A DNA stretch of 44,445 bases, from positions 1-44,445 of the forward strand of contig MWYZ01000049.1 of assembly GCA_002050365.1 (NCBI GenBank), given 5' to 3'. Both the position numbers and the translations under genes were made by a program. The notes beneath the pieces were generated by a model. It was not told the DNA's origin. It did no database searches and saw nothing but the letters and a program-made list of their open reading frames with translations. The stretch is from Acidobacteria bacterium 28-1 (GTDB taxonomy: Bacteria > Acidobacteriota > Blastocatellia > Pyrinomonadales > Pyrinomonadaceae). Numbering within the stretch: position 1 is the stretch's first letter; each line of letters begins with the position of its first letter. Below are positions 39,931 through 44,445 of this stretch, one piece after another.

Positions 39931-40090
39931 GTTTCAGGTCAATAAGCGGGTTTTTATCCTCAAGTTTTACTCAACTCTGATTCGTTACTATAAAAATACG
40001 GTATAAGAGATAGTCTTTTCAAGACGGAAACGCCTGAAAATAGCCGGAGAAGCAATGGCGGCAAATTTTGGTTAATATTTGGAGGTTGAG

Positions 40091-42508
40091 ATGAAAACGT
40101 TATTTTCCATAGTTTTTTTACTGTTAACTTTAACAATTGAACAGGCAACCGCTTTGGCTGCGCCTTCGGTTGACCGTTTGCTGCAGCAGCAAATTACCGC
40201 TGCGCCGCTCGAATCAAAACCGGTCGTTATTACCTTTGACCGCAATCCGACAAGCGCCGATTTTCTGTTTCTGAAATCGCTCGGTATTATAGGCGGTCAG
40301 GTTTTGCGCGAACTCCCGATCATCTTAACAAAAATCAACGCCAATCAATTTAATGTCTTAAAGACAAAAAGCGGTATTCGCTCGCTTTATGCCAACCACA
40401 TTTTCAGGGCGTTCGACAGTCAAAGCAATAAATTTATCGGTGTCAGCAAATTGGAAACAGACAGCCAAGTGACGACTCGTAACGGTGGTCTTCCGGTTTC
40501 GGGGAAAAATATCGGCGTTGCTTACGTTGATACTGGAATTGACGCGACGCATCCCGACCTAAAACTCGGAGAAAACGTTGTTCAAAATGTTATTTTCCCG
40601 ACTGCCGAAGCGCCGCTCAACCTGCCGCCCGAATTTATACCGATTCTGCCGGTTGAAAACCAGCCGATGACCGACATCGAAGGCGGTCACGGAACTTTCG
40701 GCGCGGGCGTTTTGGCGGGAACAGGCGCGGCTTCGGGCGGTTTTTATCGCGGTGTCGCGCCAAATGCGAAGTTAATCGGTTTGACCGCCGGAAACGACGC
40801 TGGGCTTTCGACTTTCGCTATCGTGCAGGCACTCGATTACGCGCTGGTCACTCAATTTCTTTATAACATTCGAGTTTGCAATAATTCCTACGGAACGACT
40901 CTTGCGGATTATCCGTATGACCCGCTCGACCCGATTAACACGGCAACCAGAATGATGCACGACCGTAACATCACGGTAGTTTTTGCCGCCGGCAACGATG
41001 GCGAAGGCACGGATAAAATCAATCCGTTTTCCGTTGCGCCGTGGGTGATTTCCGTCGCCGCCGGTGAAAAACAAGGACTCGGAACGCCCGCCGGATTTTC
41101 CTCGCGCGGCAATGATAACGGAACCGGCACGGACACGCCCGGACAGCCTGCCGACGAGCTTGCTTCACCGAATTTACGACCGGACATTATCGGTTCGGGC
41201 GTTGATATAAAAAGCACGCGCTCGAAAGGTCCGGGCGTGACGAATGTTGCCGGAACAATTCCGGTGTTTGTCGGTGCAAACGACCTTTCAACCATTCCGC
41301 CTGCCTTTTTGCCGTTTTACACGACATCGCAGGGAACCAGTTTTTCGACTCCCCAAGTATCCGGCGTAGTCGCAATGATGCTCGAAGCAAATCCGCTTCT
41401 AACGCCCGATCAGGTTGTAACAATTTTGCGACAGCAGGCGACACCGATGCCTTATGAAGAGCGAATCGTCGGGGCAGGCTACGTTGACGCGCATAACGCT
41501 GTTCGCGCGGCGTTGATATTAACGGCTGTGCCGCATCCGGCAAATTTATTTCCGTCCGATGACCCGAACGCGCCGCAAATAATAGATGCGACGGACGACC
41601 AATTGGGAACGACCGCGCAGGATATACGTCAGGGACGATTCGTTTACGATGCGGTGTCAAATCAAGTTATTTATACATTAACGCTCGCCGACCTTTCGGT
41701 AAAAACGCCGAATATGCGCTGGACGATGACTTCCAAATTTGGCGTGACCGACGTTTTTGTAACGGCTTCGGTTGAAGAACTCGCTACAACTTATAAATAC
41801 GGCAAAATAACCATTCTTGCTACCGGAACACGCAATCAGCAAACAATCGGCACGGTAGATTCGGGTGTCATCCAGGGCAATCAAATAATAATTCGTCTGG
41901 GATTAGACAAAATTAATGCGGCGGTCGGAGCAAACGTGCTTGGAACAACCTCAACCGGCACGCAGGCGCAGTCACAAATATTGATTGGTTCGTCTTTGTC
42001 GGGCGGTTTATTGCTGAGCTCTGATATAGCCACCGGTTCGGACTTCGCTTTAAACGGTCAGCCAAGCCCCGAACCGACACCGACACCAACACCGACTCCG
42101 ACACCAACGCCAACCGTAACTCCGACACCGACACCAACCCCGTCGCCGTCACCAACTGTTACGCCGACACCTGAACCGTCGCCATCGCCGTCGCCGACTC
42201 CCACGCCGACACCGGCGGAAACCGGCAAGTTTGAAGAGCGTTACTCCGGCACGATAAATGTCGGAGAAAACTCATCGGAAATTGCCTTTAGCGTTCGTCG
42301 TTCAAATCTTGACGCGCAAATTAACCAGAATCACGGTAACCAGGAACTCATTTTAGAATTGCTCGACGGCAATCGAAATCTCATAGCCACTGCCGTAAAT
42401 AAAAAAATTGCGTTAGACGGCTTGAGAAGCGGAACATATTATTACCGTGTTCGAGGCAGTGTCAATCGGGCGGTTGATTTTACAATCAAAAGCAGTCAGG
42501 GCAGATAG
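40091..42508 (+). CDS. Secreted subtilisin-like (S8) serine protease
   Basis: 805 residues from ATG 40091, with GGAGG upstream. A signal peptide (residues 1-23) is followed by an inhibitor-like propeptide to about 130. The catalytic triad is Asp147 ([13 protein letters not shown]), His200 ([14 protein letters not shown]) and Ser417 ([11 protein letters not shown]), with the oxyanion Asn in FAAGNDGEG. After the catalytic domain and a beta-rich middle region there is a Pro-Thr/Ser linker (about 660-715), almost entirely PT and PS pairs. A C-terminal domain of about 95 residues follows ([19 protein letters not shown]...YYYRVRGS), like a prepeptidase C-terminal beta-sandwich. It probably degrades extracellular protein. 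Confidence 0.92.
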   Translation: MKTLFSIVFLLLTLTIEQATALAAPSVDRLLQQQITAAPLESKPVVITFDRNPTSADFLFLKSLGIIGGQVLRELPIILTKINANQFNVLKTKSGIRSLYANHIFRAFDSQSNKFIGVSKLETDSQVTTRNGGLPVSGKNIGVAYVDTGIDATHPDLKLGENVVQNVIFPTAEAPLNLPPEFIPILPVENQPMTDIEGGHGTFGAGVLAGTGAASGGFYRGVAPNAKLIGLTAGNDAGLSTFAIVQALDYALVTQFLYNIRVCNNSYGTTLADYPYDPLDPINTATRMMHDRNITVVFAAGNDGEGTDKINPFSVAPWVISVAAGEKQGLGTPAGFSSRGNDNGTGTDTPGQPADELASPNLRPDIIGSGVDIKSTRSKGPGVTNVAGTIPVFVGANDLSTIPPAFLPFYTTSQGTSFSTPQVSGVVAMMLEANPLLTPDQVVTILRQQATPMPYEERIVGAGYVDAHNAVRAALILTAVPHPANLFPSDDPNAPQIIDATDDQLGTTAQDIRQGRFVYDAVSNQVIYTLTLADLSVKTPNMRWTMTSKFGVTDVFVTASVEELATTYKYGKITILATGTRNQQTIGTVDSGVIQGNQIIIRLGLDKINAAVGANVLGTTSTGTQAQSQILIGSSLSGGLLLSSDIATGSDFALNGQPSPEPTPTPTPTPTPTPTVTPTPTPTPSPSPTVTPTPEPSPSPSPTPTPTPAETGKFEERYSGTINVGENSSEIAFSVRRSNLDAQINQNHGNQELILELLDGNRNLIATAVNKKIALDGLRSGTYYYRVRGSVNRAVDFTIKSSQGR

Positions 42509-42530
42509 TTAAATACTTGATTCTCATTCA

Positions 42531-42560
42531 AAAAAGCTGCTGAATTTTCGGCAGCTTTTT
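42531..42560 (+). terminator. Intrinsic terminator after the subtilase gene
   Basis: AAAAAGCTGC (42531-42540) and GCAGCTTTTT (42551-42560) form a 10-bp perfect stem around a 10-base loop, with the T-run as its 3' end. Confidence 0.85.
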
Positions 42561-42654
42561 CATTGCAATTATATTGCAGATAAAAAACTTTGAGAGTAAA
42601 GCGCTTTCTCTCAGTGTTGGCAATAAAAATCTTAAATGATACACTGTTTCATTG

Positions 42655-43659
42655 ATGCGATACGTTTCCAATCCGCCGAATCCTTATCATAAATACTCAG
42701 CCGAATTTCTCGGCGAGCCGCCGCAAACCAAACTTGAAATTTTTGAAGAAACGGCGACCAAGAAAATCATTACGAAAAATAACTCGCCCGATGTCGGTTT
42801 CGAGTTTTCGGTCAATTGCTATCGCGGCTGCATTCACGCCTGTACATATTGTTTTGCGCGTCCTTATCATGAATTTTTAGGTTATGGTGCGGGAACTGAC
42901 TTCGAAACGAAGATTGTTGCAAAGGTAAATGCGCCAGAACTTTTGAGAGAGGAATTAAAACGCACCAGACGAACAATTGACTACCTCGCATTTTCATTTA
43001 CGACCGACCCGTATTTGCCGGTTGAGGCAAGCTATGAATTAACGAGAAAATGTTTGGAAGTTTGTCGGGATTTCAAAATTCCCGTCGGCATTGTTACCAA
43101 ATCGCCGCTTGTGACGCGTGACATTGACGTATTAACGAAAATGGACGCGACCGTTTATTTTTCGATTCCTTTTCTGACAACCGTACAAGCAAAGCCATTC
43201 GAGCCATTTGCGCCGATTCCCGAATCGCGTTTTCGGGCGATGAAAACTTTAGCTGAAAACGATATTTCCGTAGGCATTGCGATTGCACCGATTATCCCGA
43301 CGTATAACGATTCACAAATTCCCGCGCTGCTCGAACGAGCGCGAGACGCGGGCGCGACAAAAGCATTTATGACGCTTCTTCACCTGCCGACCGAATCGCT
43401 TCGCGCTTATTTCACCGCGCGGCTTGAAGAACGTCTACCGACCAAAGCCGATAAAATTCTCAATGCTCTCAAGCGCGAACGCGACGGAAAACTGAACAAC
43501 AACGATTTTGGAAATCGAATGAAAGGTAAAACCGAACAATGGCAATTAGCCGTGAAACTTTTTGATCTTCATTACAAGCGTTTGGGTTTTGAGCAAAGAA
43601 AGCCCACCCGAATAATTGAAGAAAAATCCTTGGCGATTCAACAGAACTTATTTGATTAG
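42655..43659 (+). CDS. PA0069-family radical SAM protein
   Basis: 334 residues. The radical SAM cysteines are in CYRGCIHACTYCFARPYHEFLGYG (CIHACTYC is CxxxCxxC). The following GTDFETKIVAKVNAPELLREEL and the DYLAFSFTTDPYLPVE block are those of the PA0069/Rv2578c family, related to spore photoproduct lyase by sequence only. The substrate is unknown; a role in DNA or nucleotide repair is sometimes proposed. The start is ATG 42655; the TTG one codon earlier is unlikely. It lies between a terminator and the interrupted comB gene, from which it is separated by 28 bases. Confidence 0.88.
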   Translation: MRYVSNPPNPYHKYSAEFLGEPPQTKLEIFEETATKKIITKNNSPDVGFEFSVNCYRGCIHACTYCFARPYHEFLGYGAGTDFETKIVAKVNAPELLREELKRTRRTIDYLAFSFTTDPYLPVEASYELTRKCLEVCRDFKIPVGIVTKSPLVTRDIDVLTKMDATVYFSIPFLTTVQAKPFEPFAPIPESRFRAMKTLAENDISVGIAIAPIIPTYNDSQIPALLERARDAGATKAFMTLLHLPTESLRAYFTARLEERLPTKADKILNALKRERDGKLNNNDFGNRMKGKTEQWQLAVKLFDLHYKRLGFEQRKPTRIIEEKSLAIQQNLFD

Positions 43660-43687
43660 TCGTTAAATTATTCGCTATGCTGGCAAG

Positions 43688-43954
43688 ATGATTTACGACC
43701 AAACCGAATACGACATCGCTTGCGAATGGAGCGTGGAAGGCGTTTCGATGCTCGCGCCGACGGCGGATGTTGTTATCGTCGTTGACGTTCTCACATTCAC
43801 AACCTGTGTCGAATTTGCGACTAATCAAGGCGCGGTTATTTTCCCGTATCGTTGGAGAGACGAAACGACGTATGATTTCGCCGAGAAAGTTAATGCTGAA
43901 GTTGCCGACCGAAACAATCCGAACGGTTTCAGTTTATCTGTAACATCTCTCTAA
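43688..43954 (+). pseudogene. comB: Truncated 2-phosphosulfolactate phosphatase (ComB-like)
   Basis: 88 codons remain of a gene whose family is about 240 residues long. The sequence CEWSVEGVSMLAPTADVVIVVDVLTFTTCVEFATNQGAVIFPYRW matches the ComB N-terminus, and NPNGFSLSVTSL corresponds to the FSLSPASL-like block of the family. There the reading frame runs into the IS4-family element and stops at TAA (43952-43954). The missing part includes much of the catalytic domain, so it should be inactive. ComB releases phosphate from phosphosulfolactate in coenzyme M or sulfolactate pathways. The remaining 3' part is not in the window. Confidence 0.75.
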
Positions 43955-44318
43955 GCACACGACACTAATTCAATAAATTGCTGTAACTGTTTCTCTTTCT
44001 TTAATTGATGCCGATTGAACAACGCATTTTGTAAGGCATCCAATCCAATGCGGAATAGACTCTTGGCATATCTTTTGTTCTTTTTTAGTTTCATCTTTAT
44101 ATTCTGCAAAACTTCCACTTGAATCTCTCCCATCAGCATTGCCAAAGATAATCCCAATCCTAACAACATCATCAGTTTGCTGATTTTCTCCGGTATCGTT
44201 AGATGCGTCTCCTGAAAATTAAACCCACGACTTTTCAAGCACCCAAACATTGTTTCAATCTGCCACCGCACTTTGTACTCTTCAATGGCATCTTTGTTTC
44301 GCTCTTTGCTTGCCACAA
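43951..44318 (-). mobile_element. IS4-family insertion sequence, partial, inserted in comB and itself interrupted
   Basis: Its right end lies within a base or two of 43951, where comB homology ends. The element carries the 3' part of its transposase gene on the minus strand, up to 44318, where the IS5-like element begins. The 5' part is beyond the second element and outside the window. Confidence 0.7.
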
Positions 44319-44325
44319 TAGACAT
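43951..44325 (-). CDS. IS4-family transposase, C-terminal fragment
   Basis: 124 residues in frame to a TAG at 43951. It contains EEYKVRWQIETMFGCLKSRGFN, a perfect Y(2)R(3)E(6)K signature of IS4-family DDE transposases: Y, two residues, R, three, E, six, K. The glutamate of the DDE triad is in this motif. The two aspartates would be in the missing N-terminal part. The first few codons (MS) come from the end of the IS5-like element, whose stop codon overlaps this ATG (TAATG). The tail is lysine-rich. The fragment cannot work alone. Confidence 0.85.
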   Translation of the reverse strand: MSIVASKERNKDAIEEYKVRWQIETMFGCLKSRGFNFQETHLTIPEKISKLMMLLGLGLSLAMLMGEIQVEVLQNIKMKLKKNKRYAKSLFRIGLDALQNALFNRHQLKKEKQLQQFIELVSCA

Positions 44326-44445
44326 TATTGGAAATAATATATTTCTTCAAAGTTCGTTAAATCAATTGTTTGAAGTGGCTGGCGGAAGGTTACTCGCAAA
44401 TTGTGTAACCCACACGCGATTTCCATCACCACATCTGAAATCTTC
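44319..44445 (-). mobile_element. Other end of an IS5-like insertion sequence (partial, runs off window)
   Basis: It begins with TAGACATTATTGGAAATAA, identical over 19 bases to the inward-reading end at 127-109. It includes the transposase 3' end and splits the IS4-family transposase gene. It is exactly 127 bases to the window edge. Confidence 0.75.
44325..44445 (-). CDS. IS5-like transposase, C-terminal fragment
   Basis: 39 residues entering from the right edge and ending with TAA at 44327-44325. SDVVMEIACGLHNLRVTFRQP is the usual ending of DDE_Tnp_4-type transposases (ACGLHNLR). It stops only seven bases inside the IS terminus, and its stop overlaps a downstream ATG. It is probably the same protein type as the N-terminal fragment at 1-85. 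Confidence 0.65.
   Translation of the reverse strand, partial: KISDVVMEIACGLHNLRVTFRQPLQTIDLTNFEEIYYFQ

Noticed and set aside
40020..40090. Cyclic-di-GMP-type riboswitch before the subtilase gene
   Set aside because: Some GGAAACG and GGCGGC words are suggestive, but the conserved core and paired tetraloop are missing.
44319..44445. The window as a closed 44-kb circle joined through the IS
   Set aside because: Joining the ends would give a transposase of only about 67 residues lacking its centre; two IS copies or an assembly break fit better.

Overview
The window most likely comes from an acidobacterium, probably of the Blastocatellia/Pyrinomonadaceae type. This is inferred from gene content: an Oar-like TonB-dependent receptor with a carboxypeptidase-regulatory-like N-terminus, a mycobacterial-type multifunctional 2-oxoglutarate decarboxylase, an ECF sigma factor next to an anti-sigma factor with the typical acidobacterial N-terminus, CHRD/FG-GAP secreted proteins, winged-helix/TPR regulators, and HspR-type heat-shock control. 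No rRNA, tRNA or CRISPR array was seen.

Layout. Positions 1-127 and 44319-44445 carry the two ends of an IS5-like insertion sequence, so the window looks like a whole contig broken at IS copies. Positions 155-1928 (minus) hold a GNAT acetyltransferase, a small unknown gene and lipA. A soluble S26-type peptidase (minus) faces a cysteine operon (plus): promoter, a 32-codon leader ORF with a Cys-Trp-Cys run, a terminator hairpin directly before cysM, then cysM, a JAMM protease and a CysO-MoeZ-rhodanese fusion. Together these would make cysteine from a protein thiocarboxylate. Positions 5.8-10.4 kb hold housekeeping genes (sodA, a 2Fe-2S ferredoxin, truA, a metallophosphoesterase, pgsA). Positions 10.4-14.7 kb are a heat-shock cluster, dnaK - MazEF-like toxin/antitoxin - dnaJ - hspR, with a HAIR-like operator over the dnaK promoter. 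Then come an Oar-like receptor, a DUF4388 protein and smc with unusual insertions.

Positions 22.7-30.0 kb are accessory: secreted proteins of unknown role, an 86-bp MITE-like element, and an ECF sigma/anti-sigma pair. At 30.1-32.1 kb a winged-helix/TPR regulator is split by one in-frame TAA. Positions 32.3-38.6 kb (minus) hold kgd, nusB, ribH and a flippase-like membrane protein. Positions 38.6-43.7 kb (plus) hold an acyl-CoA dehydrogenase, a secreted subtilase and a PA0069-like radical SAM protein. The right end is a comB gene cut off by an IS4-family element, which is itself interrupted by the IS5-like element.

Two signals stand out. The first is a complete-looking cysteine attenuator upstream of cysM, with a leader peptide, a terminator and a competing antiterminator that overlaps the leader stop codon. 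The second is a dispersed family of tandem repeats with a strict 7-nt period but many different unit words, found at about eleven loci, often as inverted pairs. Some copies sit directly against start codons and one lies in frame inside smc.
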